From: Kistimonas asteriae
GTDB lineage: Bacteria; Pseudomonadota; Gammaproteobacteria; Pseudomonadales; Endozoicomonadaceae
Direction: 5' to 3'
NCBI RefSeq assembly: GCF_018263925.1
Contig: NZ_JAEVHF010000021.1
Span: 22,650-86,649 of the forward strand
DNA: 64,000 nt
Shown: piece by piece, positions 25,513-34,304 of the stretch
Layout: every line of letters starts with the position of its first letter
How positions within the stretch are numbered: the first letter of the stretch is position 1
Made by a program: the position numbers and the translations under genes
The notes under the pieces: generated by a model
Databases searched by the model: none
Seen by the model: only the letters and a program-made list of their open reading frames with translations
Told to the model about the DNA's origin: nothing

Positions 25513-26253
25513 TCAGATGTTGATGAGCATGTTCAAACCGCTGCCCAGAAGAACCAGCAGGGTGATGTTTTTAAATAGGGTCGGGTTGATGAATTTGGCG
25601 ATGTAATCCCCGAAAAAGGCGCCGACGAAAGCGGCCGGGATTAGCATCATGGACATCTTCATGGTGGCCGGCTCAATCCCGACGAAGGCGGCCTGCAGTA
25701 TCAGAGCCACGCCGTAGGAGAAGGTGGAGCAGGTCACCACGGTGGCGCGAATCTGGTCTTTGTCGATCGGGCAGCGGGTCAGGTAGGCGATGACAGCCGG
25801 ACCCGGCATGGCGAGCGCGCTGGCCATGATGCCGGAGGCAGTGCCGACACCGGCACAGTGGCGTGAGCCCATGGGATAAAAGCTGGAGGCGTAACCGCGG
25901 CGTGTCTTGATCAGTTCCAGGATGTTCTGGGCACTGACAAACAGAATCAATCCGGCAACGGAAATCTTAAGTGCTGTCAGGTCAAAGTAACTGAAGATGG
26001 CGATGCCGATGGGGTAACCGGCCGCACAGCCGATCATGATCTTCTTCACCAGCTCGCCGGGCGCCTGGGAGCGAATCTTGAGCCAGTGCAGCACGGACAT
26101 GGCGAAGGTCACAATAATGACAATCTGTACGGCCGAGGTGGATTGCAGCAGGATAACAAACATGGTTACCCCAATCAGGCCGAAGCCAAAACCGGTGGCA
26201 GCCTGAAGTGTGGCCGCGAAAAACGTCGTCAGTAAAAGCAGGAACCAATCCAT
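25513..26253 (-). CDS. TauE/SafE (DUF81) family anion exporter
   Basis: 246 residues with about 8 hydrophobic segments. TauE features: FAATLQAATGFGFGLIGVTMF at the N-terminus and GVGTASGIMASALAMPGPAVIAYL in the middle (the TauE half-repeat G.....PGP). Such proteins are thought to export sulfite, sulfoacetate or similar anions. It lies 37 bases ahead of the CuyA-like gene, on the same strand, and is probably co-transcribed; export of sulfite released from cysteate is the natural reading. The Shine-Dalgarno sequence is weak. Confidence 0.85.
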   Translation of the reverse strand: MDWFLLLLTTFFAATLQAATGFGFGLIGVTMFVILLQSTSAVQIVIIVTFAMSVLHWLKIRSQAPGELVKKIMIGCAAGYPIGIAIFSYFDLTALKISVAGLILFVSAQNILELIKTRRGYASSFYPMGSRHCAGVGTASGIMASALAMPGPAVIAYLTRCPIDKDQIRATVVTCSTFSYGVALILQAAFVGIEPATMKMSMMLIPAAFVGAFFGDYIAKFINPTLFKNITLLVLLGSGLNMLINI

Positions 26254-26434
26254 AATAATCGTCTATTGCCGTGTGTATTCGGTGTGTTGGCATTATTCGA
26301 TTGAGGGGGGCTTGGCGGCAATTCACTAATTTTCGGGCGGGTATAACTGTTTGTTATGCCGCTTTTTAAAGGGTAGAAATCTCGCAGGTTTGAAGGTCAG
26401 GAAGAGGAACGAGAAATAAAGAGGGAACTTGAAG

Positions 26435-26452
26435 GGGAGGATGATGCCTCCC
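26435..26452 (-). terminator. Short hairpin between ridA copy 2 and the exporter gene
   Basis: GGGAGG (26435-26440), six-base loop, CCTCCC (26447-26452), 45 bases after the RidA stop. With the 243-base gap it suggests that the exporter-lyase-antiporter-RidA genes form a separate transcript from the upstream genes. No U-run, so modest support. Confidence 0.4.
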
Positions 26453-26496
26453 GTCTTAAATACGACAGAAGGCATTTAGTGGAGTATGGGCAGGGA

Positions 26497-26883
26497 TTAT
26501 TTTCGTTGTGCGATGGCTTCAATTTCCACCAGGGCATCCTTGGGCAGACGTGCCACTTCCACGCAGGAACGGGCAGGATAGCCAGCGTTGCTATCATCGA
26601 AGAACTTTTGGTAAACCTCGTTCACGGTAGCGAAGGTGTTCAAGTCTTTCACGAATACGGTCATCTTGACGATGTTGCTGACAGAGAGACCGGCCGCTTC
26701 AACAATGGCTTTCACGTTGTTGAGGGATTGCAGGGCCTGGGCTGCGACATCGGCAGGCATTTCACCGGTTGCAGGGTCAATGGGTAGCTGGCCGGATGTG
26801 AACACCATGGCGCCGGTATCTACAGCCTGAACGTAAGGGCCGATGGCAGCAGGTGCTGCTGTAGTGTTGATGGCTTCTGACAT
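26497..26883 (-). CDS. RidA family enamine/imine deaminase (copy 2)
   Basis: 128 residues from the ATG of MSEAINTTAAPAAIGPY, with AGGAG seven bases upstream; a longer frame is not supported. Same motifs as copy 1 (VFTSGQLPIDPATGEMP, PARSCVEVARLPKDALVEIEA). It follows the YhaM-type desulfidase gene by 73 bases and probably clears aminoacrylate from that reaction. Two near-identical RidA genes, one per operon, bracket the sulfur amino acid genes. Confidence 0.92.
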   Translation of the reverse strand: MSEAINTTAAPAAIGPYVQAVDTGAMVFTSGQLPIDPATGEMPADVAAQALQSLNNVKAIVEAAGLSVSNIVKMTVFVKDLNTFATVNEVYQKFFDDSNAGYPARSCVEVARLPKDALVEIEAIAQRK

Positions 26884-26956
26884 CCTCTTTCTCCTTTCAG
26901 AAACAGATGACGACAGCGGCGATTGAACCACTGCCGTATGAACGTGTGAGGTTGGT

Positions 26957-28237
26957 TTACTTAGCTGTCATGATCTTCAGGATCATGCGGTCGGTTTCCT
27001 TCATGCCCTGGTTGCCAAGCATGCCGAGGTTGGCGATGGTCTTTTCCACATCTTCCTCGATGATGCCTTCGTGGCGGGTGACCCGGATATTGTCCATGGC
27101 CAGCAGGGCGGCTTTCACCGCGGCATTGGCGGCAGTGGACACTTTCAGGGAGCAGCTGGTCTTGGCGCCGTCGCAGAAGATACCGGTGATATCGCCCACC
27201 ATATTGAAGATGGCGCACTGGATCTGTTCCTGGTCACCGCCCAGCAGCCAGGTGATAGCCGCACTGGCGCCTGTGCCGGCAGTGGTGGCGCCGCACAGGG
27301 CGGACAGGGTATCCAGGTGGCTCTTGATATGGATGGCGGTCAGGTGGCTTAGAATCAGTGCGCGGGCCAAGGTTTCTTCGCTGGCATTGAGACGTTCGGC
27401 CACGGCAACCACCGGCATGGTGGCGGCGATGCCTTGGTTACCACTGCCAGAGTTACTCATGGCAGGCAGCATGACGCCGTCCATGCGGGCGTCGGAGGCA
27501 GCAGAAGAGCGCATCATCGCCAGCACGGCCAGGTCTTCTGACAGGTAGCCGCGGGTGATGTTTTTCTTCAGGGTCTTGCCGACTTTCAGGCCGTAGTCGC
27601 CTTCCAGGCCTTCGGCAGAAATGGACTTGTTCAGGCGGGCGGATTCCAGGATGAAACGAATCCGGTCGAACGGCGCCTGGGTGGCGAATTCATAGATATC
27701 AGCAACGGTGAGCTGAACCGGTGCGGCTGCTTCTTCAGTGGCAACAGTATCACTGCTCGCCTCGAAGACAGGCTTGCCGTTCAATTCTTTCAGAACTACC
27801 TGGGTGTGGTGATCCTTGATGATCACCCGGGCGCTGTCATCACCGGCGCTGACCTGCACTTCGGTGTAAAGAACGTTGGGCACGTCCTTGATGGCGACGG
27901 AAACATGGCCGGCTTCCACCATCTGCTTGGCCTTGCTGACGTGTTCGCTGGTGATGTCTTTCAGCACTTCCAGACCTGCGTCCGGGTCACCGCCGATAGC
28001 ACCGACGGCCGCGGCGATCGGCAGGCCGACCATACCGGTACCCGGTACGCCCACGCCCATGCCGTTTTTCATCAGGTTGCCGCTGACCAGCACGGTGAGC
28101 TGTTCTGGAGTGCGGTTCAGCAGTTCCACGGCCAGTGCGGTGGCGTAGGCGGTGGAGATGGGTTCGGTACAGCCCAGGGAAGGTATGACTTTGTCATTGA
28201 TGATGCGGATGTATTGTTCCCACTCAGTGCGCCACAT
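26957..28237 (-). CDS. cyuA: YhaM/CyuA-type L-cysteine desulfidase (UPF0597)
   Basis: 426 residues, full length. E. coli CyuA (YhaM) and archaeal homologues split L-cysteine to pyruvate, sulfide and ammonia using an Fe-S cluster. The conserved cysteines are visible: Cys23 in PSLGCTEPISTAYA, and those in GIFCDGAKTSCSLKVST near residues 350-365; a Gly-rich SGNLMKNGMGVGVPGTGMVG loop lies between. GAGGAA precedes the ATG at six bases. The HAAAP transporter gene upstream matches the E. coli yhaO-yhaM pair, which supports cysteine as substrate. Confidence 0.9.
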   Translation of the reverse strand: MWRTEWEQYIRIINDKVIPSLGCTEPISTAYATALAVELLNRTPEQLTVLVSGNLMKNGMGVGVPGTGMVGLPIAAAVGAIGGDPDAGLEVLKDITSEHVSKAKQMVEAGHVSVAIKDVPNVLYTEVQVSAGDDSARVIIKDHHTQVVLKELNGKPVFEASSDTVATEEAAAPVQLTVADIYEFATQAPFDRIRFILESARLNKSISAEGLEGDYGLKVGKTLKKNITRGYLSEDLAVLAMMRSSAASDARMDGVMLPAMSNSGSGNQGIAATMPVVAVAERLNASEETLARALILSHLTAIHIKSHLDTLSALCGATTAGTGASAAITWLLGGDQEQIQCAIFNMVGDITGIFCDGAKTSCSLKVSTAANAAVKAALLAMDNIRVTRHEGIIEEDVEKTIANLGMLGNQGMKETDRMILKIMTAK

Positions 28238-28260
28238 AGTAAATTCCTCGTCAATCTGTC

Positions 28261-28280
28261 GGGCAGCCTCTGGGCTGCCC
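28261..28280 (-). terminator. Hairpin between the transporter and desulfidase genes
   Basis: GGGCAGCC (28261-28268), four-base loop, GGCTGCCC (28273-28280). The T-rich side lies on the plus strand, so on the coding (minus) strand it is a stable stem without U-run, likely an attenuator or RNA processing site between two co-transcribed genes. Confidence 0.5.
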
Positions 28281-28318
28281 TTTGTTTTGTTCAGTCGTAT
28301 GGTCGTGGTTGCTTTCGC

Positions 28319-29617
28319 TTAGCCGATAAAGGCCAGCAGCGGAGAGATCACCAGCAGTATGCCCACGACGATAATGATGTTGGTGGCCAGGCCGCGGTAC
28401 TTGGCCAGGCGCGGAATCTTGTACACCAGGTAAGCCGGGATCAGACAGCCCACCAGGCCGAAGATCGGGCTGCACAGGGAGGTGAAGTACAGGATCGGTA
28501 TATTCGTGATCACCGCTGCCCAGGAGATCAGGATGATAAAGGCAGTGACCCCTTTCTTGATGGTGCCCTGATTGATCTGGTCGTCGGTGTAGCGACGGCG
28601 CAGCGTGTTCATCACGATACCGGTGCAGGCTTCACGGAAGGCCAGGAAGATCGCCAGGAAGGAGGTCGCGACCGCGAAGATATTGATCATGATGCCGAGG
28701 CCGTTGGTCACGGAGCCGGACATGTATTGTGCAATGATCGCCAGTGAAGAGATGTTCTGGTTGAACGCATCCACCGCCTGCACCTGGCTGATGGTCAGGG
28801 TGAAGGAGATGGCATAGAAGAACACGATGCAGAACAGCAGGCCGAAGGCGACTTTCATTGCGCGCAGTGAGCGGAACCGGGCTTCTTCCATATTCTGGCT
28901 ATGTTCCCGGAACGCGATGGTCATCGGACTAAGGGACTGGATAAACAGGATGGAGGTCAGCGTAAACGGCAACGTGATGATGGCGTTCTTGAACAGTTCC
29001 CCGGATGGTGGCACGGCGCTGACGTTGGACATGTCCCAGTGCGGTACCATGAAGGCGCCCAGCACCAGTACAGTCGCCAGAACAGACATGGCCATGAAAC
29101 CGGAAATACGGAACAGGATCTTTTCGCTGTAGGACGCGATGAACACCATGCCGGCGATCAGGCACAGGCTGTACAGCGGATTCTCTGACAGCAGGGTTTC
29201 CGTCACACCAAAGGTACGCAGGTAAGAGGCGCTGTCGTTGGTGATGGCCAGGCTATAAACAAACACCCAGATCACCAGCATGATGAAATACAGGATGCCC
29301 AGCGCCATGCCCCAGTTCTTGCCCAGGTATTCGGTGATGATACTGGTGTAATCCTTACAGCTGTCGGACTCCGCCAGCGTGTTGATGAACAGCTTCTGGA
29401 ACATGTACATGGCCGGATAACCAATCAGGGAAGACAGCAGGAATACCCAGATCCCCATCATGCCCACCTGTACCGGCAGGAACACAATACCGGCGCCGAT
29501 GGCCATGCCGATACTCATCACAACCCAGCCCCAGTCGAGCTGGCCAAAGGCCACTTTCTGGCCAGCGTTTACCCCTGTCCCCGTCGCCGGAGCAGCTACA
29601 GCAGCATTAACAGTCAT
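28319..29617 (-). CDS. HAAAP family amino acid transporter (YhaO/CyuP-like)
   Basis: 432 residues from the ATG of MTVNAAVAAPATG, with GGGAG eight bases upstream; an ATG three codons earlier is too close to it. About 11 membrane segments. The GWVVMSIGMAIGAGIVFLPVQVG N-terminal helix is typical of the hydroxy/aromatic amino acid permease family (SdaC, TdcC, YhaO). The YhaM-type desulfidase lies 81 bases downstream, as in E. coli, so cysteine or serine import is likely. Confidence 0.88.
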   Translation of the reverse strand: MTVNAAVAAPATGTGVNAGQKVAFGQLDWGWVVMSIGMAIGAGIVFLPVQVGMMGIWVFLLSSLIGYPAMYMFQKLFINTLAESDSCKDYTSIITEYLGKNWGMALGILYFIMLVIWVFVYSLAITNDSASYLRTFGVTETLLSENPLYSLCLIAGMVFIASYSEKILFRISGFMAMSVLATVLVLGAFMVPHWDMSNVSAVPPSGELFKNAIITLPFTLTSILFIQSLSPMTIAFREHSQNMEEARFRSLRAMKVAFGLLFCIVFFYAISFTLTISQVQAVDAFNQNISSLAIIAQYMSGSVTNGLGIMINIFAVATSFLAIFLAFREACTGIVMNTLRRRYTDDQINQGTIKKGVTAFIILISWAAVITNIPILYFTSLCSPIFGLVGCLIPAYLVYKIPRLAKYRGLATNIIIVVGILLVISPLLAFIG

Positions 29618-30025
29618 TACATTCACTCCCGGGCCGACTTCCGTTCCCCCGTCAGTCGGCGTTGGTCTTCAAAAGAGTAAACAAATGTTTTCGCGACAAA
29701 CTTTTGTTGGTGGTGCGTATCCTAGGGATAACCGGTTCGGGGCTTATTGACGCTTATCAACAAAGACCATTGAATTGTGAAGGATATTCGGTGGGCGAGT
29801 GAAATCGTTTGGCTTGCCTGTTTGCGTCAGATACAAAAGTCGATAACGAAACTTTTAGAGAGACGATAATTTGTCAAAATGATGAAAAATAAGGTGTTTT
29901 TAAGAAATAAGTCAGTGTGTTTCAGAATCAGTCATTTCAGTGGCCTGGAAGGAATGTCATCGAGCGTGACTTGATGTTCAGAACGCATGGCCTAGGCTTG
30001 GTGCCTGATATGGTGAGGCGTGGTG
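29618..30025. other. Intergenic region, 408 bases, upstream of the cysteine genes
   Basis: It holds the promoter of the minus-strand transporter-desulfidase-RidA genes. Several ACAAA and TTTGTT tracts occur at 29680-29710, but I cannot define an operator. No ORF or RNA gene is apparent. Confidence 0.4.
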
Positions 30026-30293
30026 ATGGCAAAGGGCCTGTTCAACGAGCTGAAGAGAATCAGCATTGATGAAGAGCTGGCCGCGAAGGCTGGATCCGGA
30101 CTATAACGCCAGCAAGAAAGATATTCTTGCCATGCAGGAAGCCATCATGCAGGTACAGATGAAAACGGATAACCGCTATCACGAATTGAATAATAAGATA
30201 GAGGCCGTTAAATCAGAGATGCACAGAGAATTTGCAGGTATTAGAACAGAAATGGCGGCGATAAGGACGGATATTGCCAGTATGAACCGCTAA
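30026..30293 (+). pseudogene. Frameshifted coiled-coil protein gene
   Basis: An ATG at 30026 with GAGG seven bases upstream opens MAKGLFNELKRISIDEELAAKA and stops at TAA 30104. The next frame continues without break as LDPDYNASKKDILAMQEAIMQVQ, then a coiled coil to 30293 (NRYHELNNKIEAVKSEMHREF). Joining at about 30086-30090 gives one protein of about 88 residues whose parts fit together (DEELAAKA + LDPDYNAS). The defect is one extra or two missing bases. The start of the second part alone (MMKSWPRR) has no ribosome-binding site, which supports a broken single gene. A sequencing error cannot be excluded. Confidence 0.65.
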
Positions 30294-30454
30294 TGCCTGA
30301 TTACCATCGGGGGCTGATCACCATGATCTTGGCGGTATTCTTGGTCAACTTCTATTTCCACCTCTGACGTTTTTTACCGATTTGACAAGCGCCCCCCCTG
30401 ATTTTGAAGACATTTGTTGGGTGTGCCGGGAAATTGTCTGTTTCTAACGGCTGG

Positions 30455-30480
30455 ACTCCCTGATTTTAAAATCAGGGAGT
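30455..30480. terminator. Perfect 26-bp palindrome between convergent genes
   Basis: ACTCCCTGATTTT (30455-30467) is followed directly by its reverse complement AAAATCAGGGAGT (30468-30480). It lies between the coiled-coil pseudogene and the HTH-PfkB gene, and probably acts as a hairpin in both directions. Confidence 0.65.
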
Positions 30481-30501
30481 TGAATGGTGGGACGCTATCC
30501 A

Positions 30502-31491
30502 TTACCCCGTAAAGAGGGTTTCACCGATCTCAAGGTACTGATGGATGGTGGCAGCAATCAGCCCTGTGCTGTCGCCTGCCTGATGCTGTGAATGTTGTAA
30601 CTGAATAGTGAGAGGCCTGTCACCCTGTGCATCCAGTATCAGTGGTGTGGTGTCTGGCTGTATGAGGCAGACAGCCCCGCAGCCGCGGGCAAGGACAGTC
30701 TTTGCCGCAGCTATCATCGTCTCCTTTGTGACGGGTTCTGCAATCAACTCTTCCAGCTGTGGCAGGGTCAGCAATAGCAGTTTGATGCCCTGCAACTCGT
30801 ATGGCAGTCGTCGTGTTTTAGACACAGAGGAGGGCGCCATGAATAAGTCGATATGTTCTTCTCGGCAGTGGCGAATAATGTAGCTGATGGCTTCTTCCGG
30901 TAAATCACTGTCCATGAAGACCAGGCGGGAGTTGGCAATATGGGGCCAGCGGCTTTTCAGGTGACCAAAGGTGACATGGTTGTAGATATCCATGTCATTC
31001 AGCGTCATGAGTCGTTTTCCGCCCCGTTCAATAATCCGGGTGCGGGAGCCGCTTTGCATTTGTTTCAGAATGATGCACTGATCTGCCTGAATACCGATTT
31101 TCCGGGCATCTTCCAGCAGCCAGTCGCCTTTGTAATCGTCGCCGACCCAGGCAATCAAGGATGTCTGGTTGCCCAGGTTAACAAGATGTTCAACAACCAG
31201 TCGCGCCATACCGTCGGCGGTATACGAGGTTCTGGCATTGGCGGTGTGCTCATTGTCCATCGCGCCAAAAATGGACAGGGTGCGGTTCAGGGTCAGTGCA
31301 CCAATACCGGTAATGCGTTTTTGTACGGGGAGGACATAGGCGCGGCCAAGTATCTGCCCTTTGCGGGTTAACTGGGAAATGTAGCCTGCTACGGCAGAGC
31401 GGGACAGTTCCAGTTTTTCTGCCAGCTCTTTCTGGGAGATCGCCGGGTTTTGTTGGATGAGATCCAGGACGCGTTGTTCATTGCTTTTCAT
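30502..31491 (-). CDS. HTH-PfkB fusion: winged helix plus ribokinase-like sugar kinase
   Basis: 329 residues. Residues 1-55 form a LexA/MarR-type winged helix (ISQKELAEKLELSRSAVAGYISQLTRKGQILGRAYVL). Residues 58-325 are a PfkB kinase with NLGNQTSLIAWVGDDYKGDWLLEDARKIGI and the C-terminal motif QAGDSTGLIAATI, in which the catalytic Asp follows AG as in the usual GAGD. HTH-PfkB proteins such as YeiC-like pseudouridine kinases act on nucleosides. No partner gene such as psuG is adjacent, so the substrate is open. Confidence 0.82.
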   Translation of the reverse strand: MKSNEQRVLDLIQQNPAISQKELAEKLELSRSAVAGYISQLTRKGQILGRAYVLPVQKRITGIGALTLNRTLSIFGAMDNEHTANARTSYTADGMARLVVEHLVNLGNQTSLIAWVGDDYKGDWLLEDARKIGIQADQCIILKQMQSGSRTRIIERGGKRLMTLNDMDIYNHVTFGHLKSRWPHIANSRLVFMDSDLPEEAISYIIRHCREEHIDLFMAPSSVSKTRRLPYELQGIKLLLLTLPQLEELIAEPVTKETMIAAAKTVLARGCGAVCLIQPDTTPLILDAQGDRPLTIQLQHSQHQAGDSTGLIAATIHQYLEIGETLFTG

Positions 31492-31683
31492 GGAGACGGC
31501 AGATTCCTGAATACAGCCGGAGGGTAGTCGTCAGTCGGGGCGTAACCTTAGCGGTTTCTGTTTTCAGGATAAAGCCTGAGTATGAATTTGGCAGGTTGTG
31601 GATAGAGACTGACAAACGACATTGGTAGTCTGCCAGTCTTTTGCAACCGAAATTAGCTGAAAAAGATTGGGGAGAACGAACTA

Positions 31684-32172
31684 TTACCACCCCTGTTGGG
31701 AAAGATGTGATGACATATCTCTAATTGAGACAGCATTAATATCCTCGGCATCTATTTCATTAATGCTTTCGGCGCGAAGCAGAATCATACCGGTGTTACT
31801 GCTGTCTTGTATTGGACTGAACAATTGCAATTTTCCGTAAACATCTATGCGTTTATAAGGAATGGTATCTCGACTGTATAAAAGGATTTTAGGGGCGCCA
31901 GTAATACCTGTAATCGTGGGAGTGAATACATATTTATAATGGATATGTACGACGCCATCATCATACCATGGGCGCTCTGGGGCAGGTAAAGACTCTGGCC
32001 ATGGCTCAACACTTCCTCTCATTAATACTGTTCTGTCACCCGTTTGTCTGATGATTGCTGACAGGAAATCATTAAATGACTCTAGACGTATAAGATCAGG
32101 ATCCTTAGAAGCATAAACTGGGATACTGCTTATTAAAAAAAACAGACTTACGACATATAGCAAGCGTCTCAT
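31684..32172 (-). CDS. Exported hypothetical protein
   Basis: 162 residues. A clear signal peptide MRRLLYVVSLFFLISSIPVYA (cleavage expected after YA) is followed by a mixed alpha/beta mature domain with no known family: FNDFLSAIIRQTGDRTVLMRG, then VHIHYKYVFTPTITGITGAPKIL. No lipobox is seen, so it is probably a soluble periplasmic protein. Isolated between the HTH-PfkB and pentapeptide-repeat genes. Confidence 0.7.
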   Translation of the reverse strand: MRRLLYVVSLFFLISSIPVYASKDPDLIRLESFNDFLSAIIRQTGDRTVLMRGSVEPWPESLPAPERPWYDDGVVHIHYKYVFTPTITGITGAPKILLYSRDTIPYKRIDVYGKLQLFSPIQDSSNTGMILLRAESINEIDAEDINAVSIRDMSSHLSQQGW

Positions 32173-32279
32173 GTCTTTTATTCCTCAAAATAATTATACT
32201 TAAAACCGGGCAGTTTGCCCGGGAGAAAAGTATAGACAGTGATGGTAAATAAACGTCATAAAACGTTAGTTGATTATGG

Positions 32280-33128
32280 TTAGTCAGGAAATATGATTAA
32301 CCCTAATGATTCCAGCAGGGACTGTTGTTGCCATTCTAGAATTTTCACGCCCTGTAGATTGACCTTACGAAGATCCAGACCATGCAGTTCTGTATTGCGT
32401 AGGTCTGCACTCGCTAAACTGAGCCCATGGCAATGTTCAAATGACATTGTCCCACCACAGAGGTTGGCTCCCTCAAGGTTGGCGTTGGTGAAGTTGACGC
32501 CAATCCAGCGATTGTTTGGTAGTTCACACTTATCCAGTACAACGCCCTCAAAGTCACTGTAGGCTAGGTTTGTATTGGTGATAGTGGCGAGTGCGATGGC
32601 TGTTTTCCGGCTCAGCATACGACTGAAAGAAGCTAGGCTGAAATCGCAGCCCTGGGCTCGGCAGTGATCAATTTCGATGCCATAAGCATCGGCTCGGCTG
32701 AATGAACAGAAGGACAGGTCACACTCGGTGAACTGTGCCTCTTTCAGGTTACAGAAACTGAAGTCACATCGCTGGTGCTCATCCCCATGGTAAAACGTGC
32801 AGTGCTCAAAGCGGCTGGCTGTCAGGTCAGCACTGCGAAACCGGCAATGTTCAAAATGACAATGGGTGGCGTGTAGCCCTTCCAGTTCCGCACCCGTAAA
32901 ATCCACATTCCGGAACGTGCAGTGGCTCAGATTCAGGTCACTGGCACGGACGGATTGCCAGTGGATTCTGGACAGATCTTGGTGAGTGATACAGCAACCG
33001 GGTGTGATATCACCATGGAACGTTTGTGGAGGCTGAGAGTCCGCTACGGGTTCAACAACCTTTGTTTTTTGGTTTTTTATGCGTTCTCGTAACGTGTTAA
33101 GTCGTATTTCCAGCTCATTGTCATTCAT
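32280..33128 (-). CDS. Pentapeptide repeat protein
   Basis: 282 residues. After a short charged N-terminus (LEIRLNTLRERIKNQKTK), residues ~55-265 consist of pentapeptide repeats of the A(D/N)LXX type: ASDLNLSHCTFRNVDFTGAELEG, FRSADLTASRFEHCTF, CDFSFCNLKEAQFTECDLSF, FTNANLEGANLCGG and LASADLRNTELHGLDLRKVNLQGV. Such proteins form a right-handed quadrilateral helix. Cys and His are unusually frequent at the repeat edges. Some members mimic DNA (for example Qnr and MfpA), but no such role can be claimed here. Cytoplasmic. Confidence 0.88.
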   Translation of the reverse strand: MNDNELEIRLNTLRERIKNQKTKVVEPVADSQPPQTFHGDITPGCCITHQDLSRIHWQSVRASDLNLSHCTFRNVDFTGAELEGLHATHCHFEHCRFRSADLTASRFEHCTFYHGDEHQRCDFSFCNLKEAQFTECDLSFCSFSRADAYGIEIDHCRAQGCDFSLASFSRMLSRKTAIALATITNTNLAYSDFEGVVLDKCELPNNRWIGVNFTNANLEGANLCGGTMSFEHCHGLSLASADLRNTELHGLDLRKVNLQGVKILEWQQQSLLESLGLIIFPD

Positions 33129-33175
33129 GAGGCATTTATCTCATCGATTCATTGTGTGGTGGTCATGCCCTGCCA

Positions 33176-34099
33176 CTAGCGCAATGAAAGGCAATGGTCG
33201 TATATGACCTGTCGGAACCAGCACTGTGCTGGATCTTTATGTTGCAGTCGATGCCAGGTCAACAGATAGTTCAGCTGCATGAAGGTGACACCTTCAGGCA
33301 ATTCCAGTAACACCAGGTTGTGGCGACGGGCCAGAACCTTCGACATTTCCCGGGTGCCAATCATCAGGGCCTGGTTACTGGCGGCCACTTCAAGGCCCAG
33401 CTGGATATCGCTGGTTTCAAGGATGATCGTTCTGGCAAGTCCTTTACGCGCCAGCTCACGATCAAAACGCCCCATTTCAGAAAACTCGGCAATGTCGACC
33501 TTTACATGGGGTACTGAAAGTAATTCTGCCATGGTCAGAGCGGTTTGGCTGGCCAGCGGGTGATCATGGCTGACCATGCCGACGGGCGTTGCCGGACACA
33601 GTGTTCGCTGGTAAAGGTCAGGTCTATCCTGGGCGACAAAGTTGATCGCCAGATCCAACCGGCCGGAGGCCATGTCGCGAATGCTGTCGTTATTCCAGGG
33701 GTGCAGACCCAATCGAACCTGTGGGGCTACCCGGCGAAGCCAGGCCAGCAGATCCGGGATCAGTTGGACAGCGATGTGATCCATGGCGCTGAGGGTGAAG
33801 TGACGCTTGCATTGTGCCGGATCAAAGGCTGCCGGATGCACCAACAGTGAAAGTTGTTTTAACAGGGTGGCCAGGTCGCTCTGTAATGCCAGCGCGCGGG
33901 CGGTGGGCTGCAAACCATGGGGACGGCGGATGAAGAGTTCGTCCTGAAAATGCTCGCGCAGGCGTTGTAGTGAGCGGCTGATGGCGGACTGACTGAGATT
34001 CAGGTGTCTGGCCGCGCGGCTGACACTGCACTCTTGGAGCAGAACATGCAGGTGAACCAGCAGGTTCAGGTCATAGCGTCGGAGCTCTTCGATATCCAT
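33176..34099 (-). CDS. LysR-type transcriptional regulator
   Basis: 307 residues from the ATG of MDIEELRRYDLNLLVHL; the longer frame adds 44 residues that do not resemble a LysR start. HTH at residues 8-65 (HLHVLLQECSVSRAARHLNLSQSAISRSLQRLREHF), with the PnbR/NodD-like pattern DLNLL and a substrate-binding domain from about 95. It diverges from the FadL-like porin gene (206 bases between starts) and is a candidate regulator of it. Confidence 0.87.
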   Translation of the reverse strand: MDIEELRRYDLNLLVHLHVLLQECSVSRAARHLNLSQSAISRSLQRLREHFQDELFIRRPHGLQPTARALALQSDLATLLKQLSLLVHPAAFDPAQCKRHFTLSAMDHIAVQLIPDLLAWLRRVAPQVRLGLHPWNNDSIRDMASGRLDLAINFVAQDRPDLYQRTLCPATPVGMVSHDHPLASQTALTMAELLSVPHVKVDIAEFSEMGRFDRELARKGLARTIILETSDIQLGLEVAASNQALMIGTREMSKVLARRHNLVLLELPEGVTFMQLNYLLTWHRLQHKDPAQCWFRQVIYDHCLSLR

Positions 34100-34304
34100 G
34101 GGGCGGCCAGCGGTACAGTGGGGCGCAAGTATAGGTAAATTTGTTTTTGTGCGTGATATGCATAAAACGCAAATCTGGTAGCTGGATAAATCAATAGGAA
34201 GCAAACCGCTATCTGGGTAGAGTGCCTGCATTTTGTAAGTATCCTGTCATCGGCAGCAAGACCGAACAGGAACACACCCACACATACCAAAGATAATTTC
34301 CTAT

